Shown one piece after another: positions 1 through 11,635 of a stretch of 64,000 nt of DNA. The notes beneath the pieces are model-generated. The model worked only from the letters and a program-made list of their open reading frames with translations. It did not search any database and was not told where the DNA came from. The stretch is from Cryptomeria japonica (taxonomy: Eukaryota; Streptophyta; Pinopsida; Cupressales; Cupressaceae): NCBI RefSeq assembly GCF_030272615.1, contig NC_081408.1:401107889-401171888 (forward strand), given 5' to 3'. Positions within the stretch are counted from its first letter, which is position 1; each line of letters opens with the position of its first letter. The position numbers and the translations under genes are program-made.

Positions 1-1690
1 CATGTTGGCTAGAGGGAATTTGGTGCTAGTATGAGATTTTGTTTAAGCTTGATGCATAATTATTTGAGGTTATTCTTGGTGATGTTTTTTTTTATCTTGT
101 AGATGTTTCAAATGGAAAATATTATTATTATGTTTCCTTATTGATGATTACTTGTGTTATATGTGGATTTATTTTTGAGGCATAAATATGATTTTTTTAG
201 TAAGTTTAAAGTTTTTTATTTATTTTTCAAAAAGGAATATTGTTTGAGAGAATCTGGTGATTTTTATAGACATGCAAGTATTGTGAGGCAAAAAATAACT
301 TTGTATACAACAAAGCCCAAAGTATGTTGTTAATTGGATTAGTGACTTTGGATTGAGACAATAAATATGACTTATTGTTTGATTAATATCTCCATGTTAT
401 GCTCTAGTCAATAAAATATTTTGTGAAGCATGGATAAGTGGGAAACCCTCCATTTCACACATTAGGTGAGACTTTTGTTCATGTACCTAAAAGAAAATTG
501 ATCTAAGCTAAATTTGAAGACTAATGTATTTTTTTAATTAGTTATGATTATAATGTTTAGGGTTACGAGCTTTGAAATCCTCTAACCTTGAACATAATAT
601 ATATTATAAAACATGATTTCATGGAGCTTAGACTTAAGCTTCATTAGGTACAACCAAAACAAAAAGAAAAGAAACCACACATATTAAAACCAAAATAAAG
701 TACTAGGGTGATACACAAGTAGAAGAACATGTTGGATTAGAAGGATGTAGAGGAATAAGAAGGTTCAAAATATGAAAGTTAAGGATGTAGAGGAATAAGA
801 AGGTTCAAAATTGGAAAGTAAAGCAAGAATAGTAGGATCCTCTTACTACACCCTTGAAATAAAGGAAACTAGTAGATAGGCATAGTCGTTAGATTTCCAT
901 TTATGTATTTGCTTTATCTTATATTGGTGATGCACTAAGATATATGAAGGAAACTCTATCTTCAAAGTATTATGTGTCTTGGATAGAGTCCATGGAGGAT
1001 AAAATGATGACTTTAGACATGAGATTTGGGATCTAATTGAGTTGCATAAGGGAAGGAAACCCATTAGTTGCAAGTGGATTTTTAAGAAGAATTTGGAGTA
1101 GATGAATAGTTGGAAAGGCACAAGACAAGATTGGTGACAAAAGATTACTCCTAGGTTGATAGAGTTGATTTTGATAAAATTTTCTCTCCCACTGCAAAAC
1201 TAATTACTATTAGATTCCTACCTTCTATTGCAATCACTTATGATTTAGTGGTAGAGAAAATGAATGTTAAATTGACTTTATTGCGTGATGATTTTGAGGA
1301 ATAATTAAATATGAAATAACTTGATGTTTTTGTGGTAAGAGAGAAGAAGAGCTTGCTTTATAGGTTAAATTGACTATATGTGGTATTAGAATTTTGATGC
1401 TTTTGCATTGAAAGTTCTGTTTGCTAGGAAGAAATTGATTGATGATTAGTCCTAATCATTCTTTTGTAGGTTGATGGTCACATGTTTTGTTTTTTTGTAC
1501 AATCTTGATGACATGTTATTCATTGTAATTAGTAAGTGTCATTATGAAGATCAAAACTGAGTTGTTTGGTGTTAAAATTAAGAAGTTGAGGGCTACACAA
1601 TATACCCTGGGTATGGAGATTTGTACGAATTGAGCTGACATAAAACTTGTCTTAGTTAGAGTGAGCACATGTTTAAACTATATTGTAGCA
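1..1690 (+). pseudogene. Decayed Ty1/copia pol (integrase to RT)
   Basis: A copia polyprotein can be followed in order across frames. Integrase is near 100-480: a V-S-L-I-D-D-Y stretch, then W-I-Y-F, and near 425-470 the E-A-W..K-P-S.S-H piece typical of the copia integrase C-terminus. Near 1030-1090 comes the start of RT (K-G-R-K-P-I...K-W-I-F-K-K). Next is D-F-D-K-I-F-S-P (about 1145-1190), then the cognate of the MDVK-AFLHGDLEEE block (about 1257-1310), and an L-G-M-E-I piece (about 1605-1622). Stops and frameshifts are everywhere, so it is dead. It appears to be cut near 1690 by the LINE ORF1 copy. Family assignment is firm; the limits are not, because the left end is outside the window. 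Confidence 0.8.
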
Positions 1691-3435
1691 CTTTGCTATG
1701 CATAATGTGAAATCTCTATAAACCATCTGCTGCAATGCCATCCGCTGCGATTGCGTTGTAGTCCACTGCTCGTGTGATGCTGTATGTGGATGCCGCAAAG
1801 GTTTTGACGACTACTGCGGCTGATCCGGGTGCAGCGGCGAATGCTATCGCCGCTAGGGTCTTGCAATCTGCCGTTGTTGGATCTGGTGCGACGGTGTCTA
1901 TCGATGCTGGCTCTGGTGGACAGGTTTCGAGAGCACGATTTCAGCAAGGGATGAAGAGAAGGAATGTCGCCAGAGGGTTTATACCTGTTTCAAATGCCAT
2001 CTACAGTAAGCTGAAAGCGGAAATGAAAGAGGAAATTGATTACAATGTTTCTGTTTTTTCTACACAAGGAGTTATCTATCTGTTTAGGGGTTTTTGGCCT
2101 AGCCTCCCTCAGTTGCATTTTTGGATCTGAGAACCACTCATTACTAGTAAAGTTCATATTTACCTCACGACTAAAGGGTTTTTTGTTGCAAAGTTTGAGA
2201 ATGCTCAAGATAGAAATATAATATTATGCGATCATTATTTTAGTTGAGAGGACAAATTTATGCTGATGATTAAACTTTGGTACTCGGATTTCAATCCCTC
2301 TTTTGAAATGTTTAACAAAATCCCGATTTGGGTTCAGTTGCCTAATCTTCCCCTTCATCTTTGGGCTGATCCTCTTTTGGAGGAAGTGGGTGAATCCCTT
2401 GGTGATTTTTTGATGGTGGATGATGAATCTTCTGATATTCTTCATTCCACCTTTGCCTATATTCTGGTTGAAATGGATGTCTCAAAAGGGCTGCCTGCTG
2501 AGATTGTCCTCAAATCTTCTAAGGGTTGTTGGGTTCAGTCTTTGGACTATGAGGGGATACCTTTTTGGTGTAGAAGATGTTTTAAAACAGGTCATGCGGC
2601 TGCACAATGCGGATTAGAGAAAAAAGACTATGTCGGCTTCGTGGTGGAAAGGGGCTTCTGAACAACACTATACGGTTGAGAAAAAATATGAGCAACCTAG
2701 AAGTTTTTCTCAAGTGGTTGCATTGGATTCATAGGATGTTACAACATCCCCACTAGAGATCTCAAATGGTGGGAATGTTGGTGTGTCATCTTCTTTGGTG
2801 TCTCAAAGGGAGGGAACATTGATGCTGATGGTGTGTACATGGTGATTCCCCAAATGTGAGAGGGATTGGGCCTTAGGCTGTTGTGTATTGTGATAGCATT
2901 CCGGCTATCAATCTCGGTGGCTCTTCTGATGTAGGAAGGAATGCGGTTGATTCCCCTAATATGGTGAACACTCTTTCTGCTGGTTCTCTTTCTTAGATTG
3001 ATGGTGGACATTCGCTGGCTTGGCATAACAAGGCAACATAGGTGGAGGAGGGCTAGATTACTGTTAAGGGTAAGAAAGCTAAGCTTTCAAAACCCTCTTT
3101 TGATACGACTCTTCGCTCCCACAAGAGCAGTGCCAAGTGTAAATCGAGATGGTTTTAGTTTGGGGGAGCCCTGGCTGAATTTTTTCTGATCTTTCTTTGG
3201 TTTTGTTTTAGGTTACGGGAGCCTTCTGTTAAAACCCATGTCTTTGTTTTTGAGAGTTTTATTCCCTGATTGGCTTTGTCTCTGCCCCATCGTTGTAATA
3301 TTGAAAATGTTTTCTATGGGCCTATTTTGTTGTTGTGGTTTGTTTTGGCTTAATGTCTTGTTAAGTCCAAACCAATCTCTTTTTGTAAAGGGTTTCAGGT
3401 CCCTTCAAAACCTGTTTTTTCTTTAATCAAAAACT
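1690..3435 (+). pseudogene. L1-type LINE ORF1 copy (DUF4283 and CCHC zinc knuckle), no ORF2
   Basis: The best part is an open frame at 2260-2661. It reads as the RNA-binding DUF4283 region (P-I-W-V-Q-L-P-N-L-P-L-H-L-W, then V-E-M-D-V-S-K-G-L-P) followed by a zinc knuckle C-x2-C-x4-H-x4-C at about 2572-2613. In plants this pair belongs to ORF1 of L1-type LINEs, the RNA-chaperone protein of the RNP. The N-terminal part (about 1740-2130) is GC-rich and alanine-rich, unlike its surroundings. The C-terminal part (about 2870-3170) includes a W-I-T-V-K-G-K-K motif common at the end of these proteins. After it comes about 250 bp of T-rich 3' sequence and no endonuclease or RT. Frameshifts join the parts. 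It appears inserted in the copia pol upstream. Exact ends and target duplication are not clear. Confidence 0.75.
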
Positions 3436-3946
3436 ATATATCAATAAGCATTCTTTTATCCATTAGTATTAATTTATCTTTAGATTAATGTCCTTAGTTG
3501 GATGATAACTTGGAGGATAAGTTAATATTCCATATGTTAATGCATATGTAGTCCAATGCTTGTTATATTGGACATTTGCCAACTACTGGGTGTTAATGAA
3601 TTATCTTATTTATGTACCTCAAATATGATAAACTTGCTTAGGTAGGTATCTACTTGGGTTATTTTTATTTGCACCATGCAAAACTTGTACTTTCCTTATT
3701 TAGTGATGTACTTTACACATATGATTAGACCTCATTTATTTATTATCAGCTGTATATTAATATCTCTTTATGGAGTGTCTTATTTAAACCCACTTTTAGC
3801 TCATTCTCGAGTATCGTTGTAAGTACATTTGCATTCATTTCAAATAGTAGTAAGTACATTTCCACAACCTTCAACTATGTTTTAGTGATTATGTCTTATT
3901 CATGTCATTGAATTTCAAGAGGTTTGCCTAATCAACAAATCTTACA
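3436..3946 (+). mobile_element. Copia-like LTR, 3' part
   Basis: AT-rich sequence that ends in CA at 3946, directly before a primer-binding site matching the usual copia one. The left limit was not found; a start near 3485-3530 is possible. No matching second LTR was seen in the window. Confidence 0.5.
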
Positions 3947-3960
3947 TGGTATTAGAGTAG
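3947..3960 (+). promoter_or_regulatory. Primer-binding site (initiator-Met tRNA type)
   Basis: TGGTATTAGAGTAG directly follows an LTR-like CA end. It differs by a few transitions from TGGTATCAGAGC, the copia primer-binding site complementary to the 3' end of initiator methionine tRNA. It marks the start of an internal region whose coding part is no longer recognisable. Confidence 0.65.
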
Positions 3961-4830
3961 TTGGAGATTCAAGGCTTTCTTATCTCCGAAGAGGATAATA
4001 AATGTTTCTAAGAAACTAGTGTTAATGGTCTAAATAATTGTTTAAGATAAATGTGCCACACATAACCACCAAACAAAGAAATTCTCACAGATGTGGGACA
4101 AGTTTGTGAGTCAATCTTTGGGATTATAAGATTACATCTAGCAACTCAAGTGTCTCCATGGTAGGACTTGTAGTCCTAGATATTTATTTCTAGTCAATGA
4201 ATTTTACATTAAGATCTATTAATTAAGCCATTGGATGCATATGCTTTGTGCGTACTCCATTTTTCTAATTAGATTCATCCCATATGCATGGGGAGTAGCA
4301 TTTCTTTTGGGTAGAATTAGTATAAATAGAAGGTTTGATAAAATAATGAATCATCAATGAATTATATTGCCATGACCATTTCTCTAGGAGGTCTCCCATT
4401 AAAGAAGCTTGCAATTTGTAATATGAATTTATCATTTGAATGTAATATAGTTCGTATTTTTATTTATAGATTATACTTTTTATATTTCTATTATTGGGAT
4501 TTTTTTTGCAAGGAGGATTGTATCATCTACTATCAAAGAACTTTCTAGGTCCATCTTTTTTTTGTAGCCTACTCCATTTAGAGCCAATTACAATTATCCA
4601 TCATATGCTCTCACCTCACCCTCACAAGAACTTGGTTACAAAAGTAGCAATGTACCTAAAATCTATCATTTTCATCTCTTGTTGTTAGTCATTGTTTATT
4701 TTTAGGTTAGAAACCATGTACCAATATTTTTCAAATATTATAGAAGAGTTGTTGTTCTTATCAAAGCAAGGATCCCTATATAGGTTCTAATGAAGTTTGG
4801 AGGTGTTACCCTACCAAATGACACCATAAC
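3961..4830. other. Unassigned decayed sequence, probably retroelement-derived
   Basis: No coding similarity seen on either strand. A stretch at about 4240-4350 with a TATA-like TAGTATAAATAG looks like an LTR promoter, but no paired copy was found. The open frames at 4357-4688 are short and low in complexity and are not called as genes. Confidence 0.3.
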
Positions 4831-5060
4831 ATTGTTGGAATCAAGGATCACTTAGGGGGGGAGGGGGGGTGCTGGTACACAAATCTTCTGCTTTATTCTT
4901 AAACCATTAGAAGCATACACATGAAATTGAAATGCATAAACACAAAGAAATCAACCACAAGATCATAACATCAACTTTTTTTACGTGGAAACTCAAATGG
5001 GAAAAACCACGGTGGGATTTGAACCCACGATATTATTCCACTATGACCAGTAGTAAAACA
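4831..5060 (-). mobile_element. Minus-strand LTR end with tRNA-like B-box segment
   Basis: Read on the minus strand, 5060 to 4831 contains TCGTGGGTTCAAATCCCACC, a good RNA polymerase III B box (GGTTCAAATCC). Next come CGTGGTTTTTCCCATTTGAG and a TTTCCACGT piece, then a C-tract, and finally TTGATTCCAACA. The last elements are typical of the 3' end of Ty1/copia LTRs, and a degenerate TGGTGTCA primer-binding-like sequence follows at lower coordinates. An A-box-like TGGTCATAGTGG lies about 20 bp before the B box. It may be an LTR fragment joined to a tRNA-derived SINE head. There is a G-tract at 4854-4868 on the plus strand. Confidence 0.45.
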
Positions 5061-5070
5061 ATATTACAAA

Positions 5071-5475
5071 ATGGGAATGCATCACACTACCAATGATTGT
5101 CCTGATTTTGAAAATGGAATGCAAGGAATCATTGATAAAGGCATAGTTAAAATCATGGATGACAATTCTTCTTATTCTCATAATCCTTTTTCTACATTAC
5201 AAGAGAAAATACCTAATCCTATTGATGATCAAGAAAGGCTAGCAACTAGAATTTTTTTGAAATTAAAGTACGATAAGAATGCTGCTTTTCTTTTTGTAAA
5301 GTTTAGAAAAAAACATAAAGAAGGTAGTGAAAATTATCTTTTTCATCATAGTTATTGTCATTCTCTTGGAAAATGTAAAGCATTTAAGGAATTTGTTCAA
5401 GAACAATTTGATAAGGCTCAAATAAATCTTTCCACTAATATTGCTCTCTTTCTTGGTGAGAAAGTAGTGCCTTAG
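5071..5475 (+). pseudogene. Ty3/gypsy gag-pol linker fragment
   Basis: A 134-codon open frame resembles the segment after the gag domain in plant Ty3/gypsy polyproteins: H-T-T-N-D-C-P-D-F...M-Q-G-I-I-D-K-G near residues 4-26, the cognate of the H-x-T-x-x-C...L-I-x-x-G motif. A second C-H-S-L-G-K-C-K-A-F-K motif lies near residues 95-105. No protease active site is present. It begins immediately after a different repeat, so it is a 5'-truncated piece. It sits upstream of a polypurine tract and LTR (7324-8515) and probably belongs to that element. Confidence 0.5.
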
Positions 5476-7323
5476 CACTCTTCTCACCCTTCATGTTGCT
5501 CCTCACCCTATGACACAAGTAGTTAACTTAATTTGGGGCTCTTTGTCCTAAGAGGTTATGCTTTTTCTCTTTCTATTTGAAGATTACCTCTCTTTACAAT
5601 TGCATTTTACATATATAGATGTCTTTTCTTGCATTGAATATTTATTCATGTGAGTATATTGTGAATTTGCTTATGTCTAATCTCTCCTTAGAGGTTGTGT
5701 AATTATTCTCATTTTCCCTACACTTGGGGGGCAATGATCTCTCTTTCTCATTCTTCTCCTTTCTAAGGATCCACTTTCCCTTAGTTGATTCATGTTTGCT
5801 TATAATTCAGTAATTCCTTGTGTGAAGTTGTTGTTTGCTCAAGGATTTTATCTTATATAAGAGCTGTAAGTCCTTGGCTACAACCACTTTTTCACTTGGA
5901 AATGTACATCCATTATAAACTTACCTCTTCATATTGGGTCAAAAGTATGGCATCTTTCATCAAGAATCCCTTTCACCTAGCAATAGGGGGAAGGTATGGA
6001 TTCTTGTTTCCCTTCCTTTCTTTTGGTAGAAGATGTTATGTTTGTTCAAAAACTCTTCTTCGAGGTAGATGTCTTTTGAACAAAGATCTCTTCTCCTCCA
6101 AGGATCCTCTTTACACTTGTTGCAAGATATTTCTTTTTCAACTATCTTATCCTTGCTTATAAGAGTATTCCCTCTTTAGCTTGGATTTATGATATTGGTG
6201 CCTAAAGGATATCTCCTTAGTGTTGAAGGTGGCTATCCTTGTTTCTAGCTTCCTTAAGACATCAACATAGGGCTATGTTGACATCTTAAAAGGAGGGGGG
6301 AGGGGGGGATGGGAGGGCACCCATATCACCCTCTTTGTACCATATCCTTGCATGTCTTAAATGAGGTGTTTAGACTCAGAACTAGAGAAAACAAACTCTT
6401 ATACGAGATGCTTCATGCTCGAAACTAGACACAACATTCTATTTATGTCTTAGACGGGGTATACATCACCAAAAATAAAGAAAACAAACTCTTACATGGG
6501 ATGTCCTTGAAACCAAGCATGTATTTGTCTTGTATAGGGTTACACATTCTCGAAACCAGAGAAAACAAACTCTTATACAAGATGTTCCTAGAACTAGACT
6601 TGCCCCTTGGCAATTGCATTTGCATTATATGTCTTAAACAAGTTGATGCACGCTCAAAACCAGAGGAAACAAACTCTTATACGGGGTGCTATATACTTGA
6701 AATCAGACATCACTTGCACACACGCACGAGGATGAGTGAAACTAGCAAAACACAACTAGACTATTCCTACTCTCCTCCACAACATGGATCACCTAGAAAA
6801 ACACATCCAAAGTATGTAATCATGTCCTTTCTCATCATTCCTCTCATGGATCACTTAGAAAACCACATCTAGCATGTATCCATTCTCTCTTTCTCCTTCT
6901 TCTCACGAGCTTATAGCTTTTCTATTGGTGGTTCATGGATGATGCATTCTTTTCTCTTTTATGTGATCACTTGTGTTGTTGACATGGCATTTTTCAAGAA
7001 TGATATTAATTGTTGACACATTTTGATATCAAGGTCTCTTCAGCTAGTTGACTTGAGGTTTTCTCTTTGGTCTTTAGCTTTTGTGTTGTGTGTCTTTTGC
7101 CTTTTTGTCTTTGATTGTCTTTGTTTGTCTATTTTTGCCTTTTCATTTTTGTCTTGTGTTCCCTTGCATGCATTTGAGTGAGTTAAGATCCTAAGATTGG
7201 GGCTTAGTTCCTCGAAATTAGTGATGTCTTCTACTCTTTGTGATTGTGCTCCTTTCTTCCATTTTCTTCATCTCTCTTTCATCTACTTTATCGCGAGTAT
7301 TTGAGTAGGCTCATAATCTTGTT
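5476..7323 (+). mobile_element. Non-coding 3' internal region of a gypsy element
   Basis: T-rich and pyrimidine-rich sequence without recognisable protein similarity, between the gag fragment and a polypurine tract. It includes a G-rich tract at about 6292-6317 and a degenerate repeat array at 6366-6720 listed separately. The open frames here follow the repeat and are not called as genes. Confidence 0.45.
6366..6720 (+). repeat. Degenerate CTTATAC...GAAACCAGA repeat array
   Basis: About five imperfect units carry CTCTTATACRRGRTG followed some 15-20 nt later by TCGAAACYAGA, often with GAAAACAAA ahead. The same two-part motif recurs in the 3' non-coding part of both family A elements (29940-30180, 31485-31800, 61515-61725, 62697-63000). 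Confidence 0.6.
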
Positions 7324-7338
7324 AAAGTCGGGGCTAAA
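7324..7338 (+). promoter_or_regulatory. Polypurine tract before a 3' LTR
   Basis: AAAGTCGGGGCTAAA immediately precedes TGTAGCATCATAAATT, a 5'-TG LTR start. This is where plus-strand priming would occur in a Ty3/gypsy element. Confidence 0.6.
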
Positions 7339-8515
7339 TGTAGCATCATAAATTTTCACTAGGCCAATTTACACCTCATGTTTGTGCCCCTACTTTAGCG
7401 CATTTCCCCTGCATCTCCTATTTGGGTTTGTTCAATGCCTTAAATCCACTTTTGGTGCTACATACAACTACCAAATGATCCTATGGGGCCATGTCCTTCT
7501 CCCTGGGGCCAATTTAAGGTCCCTACTTGAGGAGGACTAGGGTGTTAGTGCCCCAATTCCCCTCAATGGGACCTATTTTTTGAGAGGAGGGTGTGACCTA
7601 TCTCTCTGACAAGAAATGAATTTGGTGGCTCTATGTGACTGTTGGAGGTCGGCCTAATTGGTAAATTGACCTAGATCCTCATATATAAAGGCATTTGATC
7701 AATTCATTTCAATTAAAGTCTCCATATTGAAGCAATCAAGCATTCAAGCATTGAAGTGTTCATCATCAAGCATTTCCATAGATCTTCAAGGTTATATTTC
7801 CTTCATTTAACCATTGTGGAGAAAATTACAACATTTATATGCAAGCATGTATGTGTGATTAGGGTTTTGTCTTGTTCATGCCATTTCATACAACATATGT
7901 GATTACATTCAAGAAGAAACGCATTATTATTAGTCATTGCAGATCTGAGGTATATCTTTTCATTATTTATTTCAGTATTTACAATATTTAATTCAAGGTT
8001 AATTCCTAAACCAAGGTTTCACTTAGGCAAACCCCTGTTCCCAACCTATTTCCCTTCTCTAGTGTGAGGAGAAATAGGTACGGAGCCATGATCTTCAGAA
8101 TTGGATTTATTTATAGTGATAAATCAATCCCCCATTGGAGTGTGAAAAGTGCAGAGGACCAAAGTGACCACCATCTTGGTCCCGACAAATCAAGAGCTCT
8201 TTCTGGGAACAAGTTTGAATACTCTTATAATCCTCAGATCCAGATTCATGGCTCGATTTGATGACTGCAACTCATTGTTCACGCATAATTACTTAAATTT
8301 CAGCACATTTACCCTAGTTTTAGCATCCTCAATAAATCAATTCAACTCAAGGGAAAGAAGAGGCACACTTAAACCCCTGGAAATAGATGAGAATCTAGAT
8401 CTATTGGATTTAGATGTATCTAATTTCTATATTTCCCTAATGTATTGGTCCCCAAGTAAATATTAGCAATTTTCATCATTCTTGTGGTGGAAACCCTAAT
8501 ATTTTCACCAACACA
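7339..8515 (+). mobile_element. Gypsy 3' LTR
   Basis: Starts TGTAGCATC after the polypurine tract and ends near CACCAACACA at about 8515. It contains a TATA-like CATATATAAAGGC near 7680 and the repeated 'aagcattcaagcattgaag' stretch typical of LTR leaders. The 5' LTR is not in the window. After it the sequence changes to copia pol, so this element probably inserted into that copia. The right limit is uncertain by tens of bases. Confidence 0.55.
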
Positions 8516-9673
8516 AGTAGCACTAGATGTGTGATCAGAAATGAGAAGACTGGTAAAAGAGTTGTAGAAGGAGTTAGAACAGGTAGAAATATATACTACA
8601 TCAAGGATAAGAGCTAGAAAGAAAATGTTTTATAGCATAGAATGTGGAGATTGTTCTAGTAATTACAAAAATGACAAGTGATACATAAGAGAACAAGGAG
8701 AAGGAAACAAATGATGAAAAAAAGAAGAAGAGGAATACTCAACAAAAAATCATGCTAAGTATGTTCAGAAGCATCATTCAGAAAATCAAATATTTGGAGA
8801 CAAGACAAAAGGTGTTCAAACAAGAAGATTGTAGAAGCTCAAGAACAAGCTAATTACTATTTTCTATGAAGGATTGAGTCGAAGAATTATGAAGAAGCAA
8901 GTATAGATGAGAGTTGGGTAAAAGAAATGGAAAAAGATCTAAATCAGATATAGAAGAACAAGACTTGGGAGCTGGTACCTAGACTGATGGACAAGAATGT
9001 GATAGGAACTAAATGAGTTTTCAGGAACAAGCTAAATGAGAAAGTACAAGTTACAAGGAATGAAGCAAGACTAGTATGTAAAGGATATTATCAGGTGGAA
9101 ATCATAGAATTTGAAGAAACGTTTGCTCGAATAGAAAGGATGAAAGCTATACGTATAATGTTTCTTGCATTTTTTTGCCTACAAGAACTTTAGAGTTTAT
9201 CAGATGGATGTCAAGTCGACATATTTAAATGGAGATCTAGAAGAAGAGGTATACATTGAGCAATTGGATGGGTTTAGACTGACAAAAGATCTGGATATGG
9301 CATACAAAATGAAGAAAGCATTGTATGGACTAAAACATGCACTTAGGGCCTAGTATGCAAGATTAGACAAGTATTTTCTACGAAAAAATTCAAGAAAGGT
9401 ACAACAAATAGTAATCTTTACTTCAAGATTGATGGATAAATTATTGATTGTTATAGTTTATGTTGATGACATTATATTTGGAGGAAATGACAACTTATGT
9501 AAAGAGTTTGCTAAAGAGATGCAGAAAGAGTTTGAAATGTCAATGATTGGTGAGTTATCTTTCTTTCTTGGGTTACAAGTTATTTAATTTGAAAGTGGAA
9601 TTTTTATCTCACAAAGTAAGTATGTGAAAGAAATGTTGAAGAAATTTGGTTTTGATGATTGTAAACTAGTTAC
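8516..9673 (+). pseudogene. Decayed Ty1/copia reverse transcriptase
   Basis: Copia RT can be read with frameshifts from about 8890: E-E-A..D-E-S-W-V-K-E-M-E (pre-RT), K-T-W-E-L-V-P, N-V-I-G-T-K.V-F-R-N-K-L-N-E, A-R-L-V-C-K-G-Y. An open piece at 9165-9353 holds the Y-Q-M-D-V-K-S-T-Y-L-N-G-D-L-E-E-E-V-Y block. The catalytic Y-V-D-D-I-I-F-G-G segment is near 9460-9485, and S-F-F-L-G-L-Q is near 9560-9585. It stops in the D-C-K-L-V-T segment exactly where LTR-B begins (9674), so family B inserted here. Confidence 0.85.
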
Positions 9674-10349
9674 TGTATACACCTAAAAATGGTTTGAAGA
9701 TAATTAACTAAATAAGCAATTATTTAATTAATCCGCCTTCCCAATTTAATTGAATTCATTAGCAATTTGATTAAATTCCTCATTCACCTGCTTATTAATA
9801 AATCTAAGGATTTATTTAATAAGTTCATTTCAATAGTCCCCTTTGATTTTAATTCATTTCCTCATTCACCTGCTTATTAATAAATCTAAGGATTTATTTA
9901 ATAAGTTCATTTCAATAGTCCACATGTCTCCTCCCTTGGACACTTGCCCTCTTGTGAGCAAGATTCCTTGACACTTGTCACCATAGAGATGACAAGTGTC
10001 GCTCCCTCCAATCTCTTCTCCAACCTCCTCCAATTTGACCCTTGATATCTTCAGATTCAATACCACCTCACCCCTGGCCTTGGAAATCCTATAAATATCC
10101 CCCATTTTGGAGCACAAAGGATCCCATCTCATATCATTTAAGCATTGTTATTATAGGAAGATCCCATCTCATCTCATTTCAAGCATTGTTATTTAGGCAT
10201 ATCCATTCTTGCATTGTTATTGTTATTATCACAATTTATCAATCAATGTCTGGGGAATCCTATTGAACCAATATCATATCAACATCATCAAAATGAGATT
10301 ATTCTTTGAATCAACGAATCATCACACCTCACTTCAAAGAGGGGAAAAA
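9674..10349 (+). mobile_element. Family B 5' LTR remnant with short internal tail
   Basis: Starts TGTATACACCTAAAAATG inside copia RT. It aligns with the full LTR at 10350 up to about 10217, but lacks a block present in the full LTR and instead duplicates a 60-bp piece (9779-9838 and 9857-9922). A TATA box lies at 10090-10096. From about 10218 the sequence is the region that normally precedes a 3' LTR, ending in the polypurine tract at 10334-10349. This 'LTR, tiny internal, LTR' unit implies a large internal deletion. Confidence 0.75.
10334..10349 (+). promoter_or_regulatory. Family B polypurine tract
   Basis: TCAAAGAGGGGAAAAA directly precedes the TGTATACACC start of the full LTR. It closely matches the family A tract (TCAAAGAGGGGCAAAA), so the families share 3' signals. 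Confidence 0.75.
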
Positions 10350-11535
10350 TGTATACACCTAAAAATGCTTTGAAGATAATTAACTAAATAAGCAATTATT
10401 AAATTAATTCCCCTTCCCAATTTAATTGAATTCATTAGCAATTTGATTAAGTTCCCCATTCACCTGCTTATTAATAAATCTAAGGATTTATTTAATAAGT
10501 TCATTTCAATAGTCCCCTTTGATTAATTAATCTGAATTAATTAATCCTACCCCCATTTAATTCATTTTTTCTAATCCTCTAATTAATTAAAACAAATCAA
10601 TTTATGAATTGTTGAAAGTTAATTAGCCTTTTCCTATTATTTGAATTTTTAAATTCAAATTTCCCACATGCCTCCTAACCTAACCACCCCCTAACCTAAC
10701 CCATTCCACCTAATCCTGGGTTTAGCTAACCCTATCCTAGCATCCTCATCCTGACCTCCTATGGGTTGGATATTCTCTCCTTGAGACACATGGCACTTAT
10801 GCCACATGTCTCCTCCCTTGGACACTTGCCCTCTTGTGATAAAGATTCCTTGACACTTGTCACCACAAAGATGACAAGTGTCCCTCCCTCCAACCTCTTC
10901 TCCAACCTCCTCCAAATTGACCCTTGATATCTTCAGATTCAATCTTGACCATTGAAACCTGCCACCTCACCCCTGGCCTTGGAAATCCTATAAATATCCC
11001 CCATTTTGGAGCACAAAGGATCCCATCTCATATTAGTTAAGCATTGCTATTATAGGTAGATCCCATCTCATCTCATTTCAAGCATTGTTATTATAGGCAT
11101 ATCCATTCTTGCATATCATTTAAGCATTGTTATTATAGGCAATTGCATCTTGGATCTAGCTTAATTTGATCATATTCTAGTATAATTGTTTTATCGTATA
11201 GCATAATCAATCTCTCATCTAGCTTAATTGCATCATCATTTAGCATAATCAATGCATATCATTAGTATAATTAGCTTCTTGTATCAATCTAGTTTAATCA
11301 TGCATTTATCTAGCTTGCATATCATATCATTTTAAATCCTCTGTATTGGTCTAGTTAAGTCACTAGGATTGCTCATCTAGATCTGAGAGAAAATCCACAC
11401 TCGCATCTCTAGGAGGTGATAGGTTGCTTTGTCATGGTTTATCTTTCGTTTGCTTTTAATTTGCTAACCATTCTTGTAATGATCTATTGAGTGTTTGTGT
11501 TGCATTTGCAGGTATCCTACTTCACACACATGACA
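10350..11535 (+). mobile_element. Full-length family B LTR
   Basis: 1186 bp, TGTATACACC to TGACA, with a polypurine tract before it and a primer-binding-type sequence after it. It is therefore a 3' LTR of the short upstream unit and a 5' LTR of the long downstream unit. TATA box CCTATAAATATCC at about 10987-10999. The 3' third includes many CATTTAGC/TAGCTTAAT repeats. Confidence 0.8.
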
Positions 11536-11556
11536 TTTTGGCACCCACCGTGGGGC
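11536..11556 (+). promoter_or_regulatory. Family B primer-binding-site region
   Basis: TTTTGGCACCCACCGTGGGG follows the LTR end. The GGCRCCCACCGTGGGGC motif is found at the same place in many plant Ty3/gypsy elements and recurs after the family A LTRs. CCCAC and GTGGGG can pair as a tight stem. Confidence 0.7.
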
Positions 11557-11635
11557 AGGAAATCTAATTCATTGGCCTCTTGCATCATCAAAACCTTCAA
11601 TCTCACGAGTTTCTAGCTGGATCTGCTTTAGAATC

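Noticed and set aside
1774-2130. GC-rich alanine-rich frame as a separate, possibly bacterial gene.
   Set aside because: It runs into the L1 ORF1 similarity downstream and fits the N-terminal part of that pseudogene; no bacterial family recognised.
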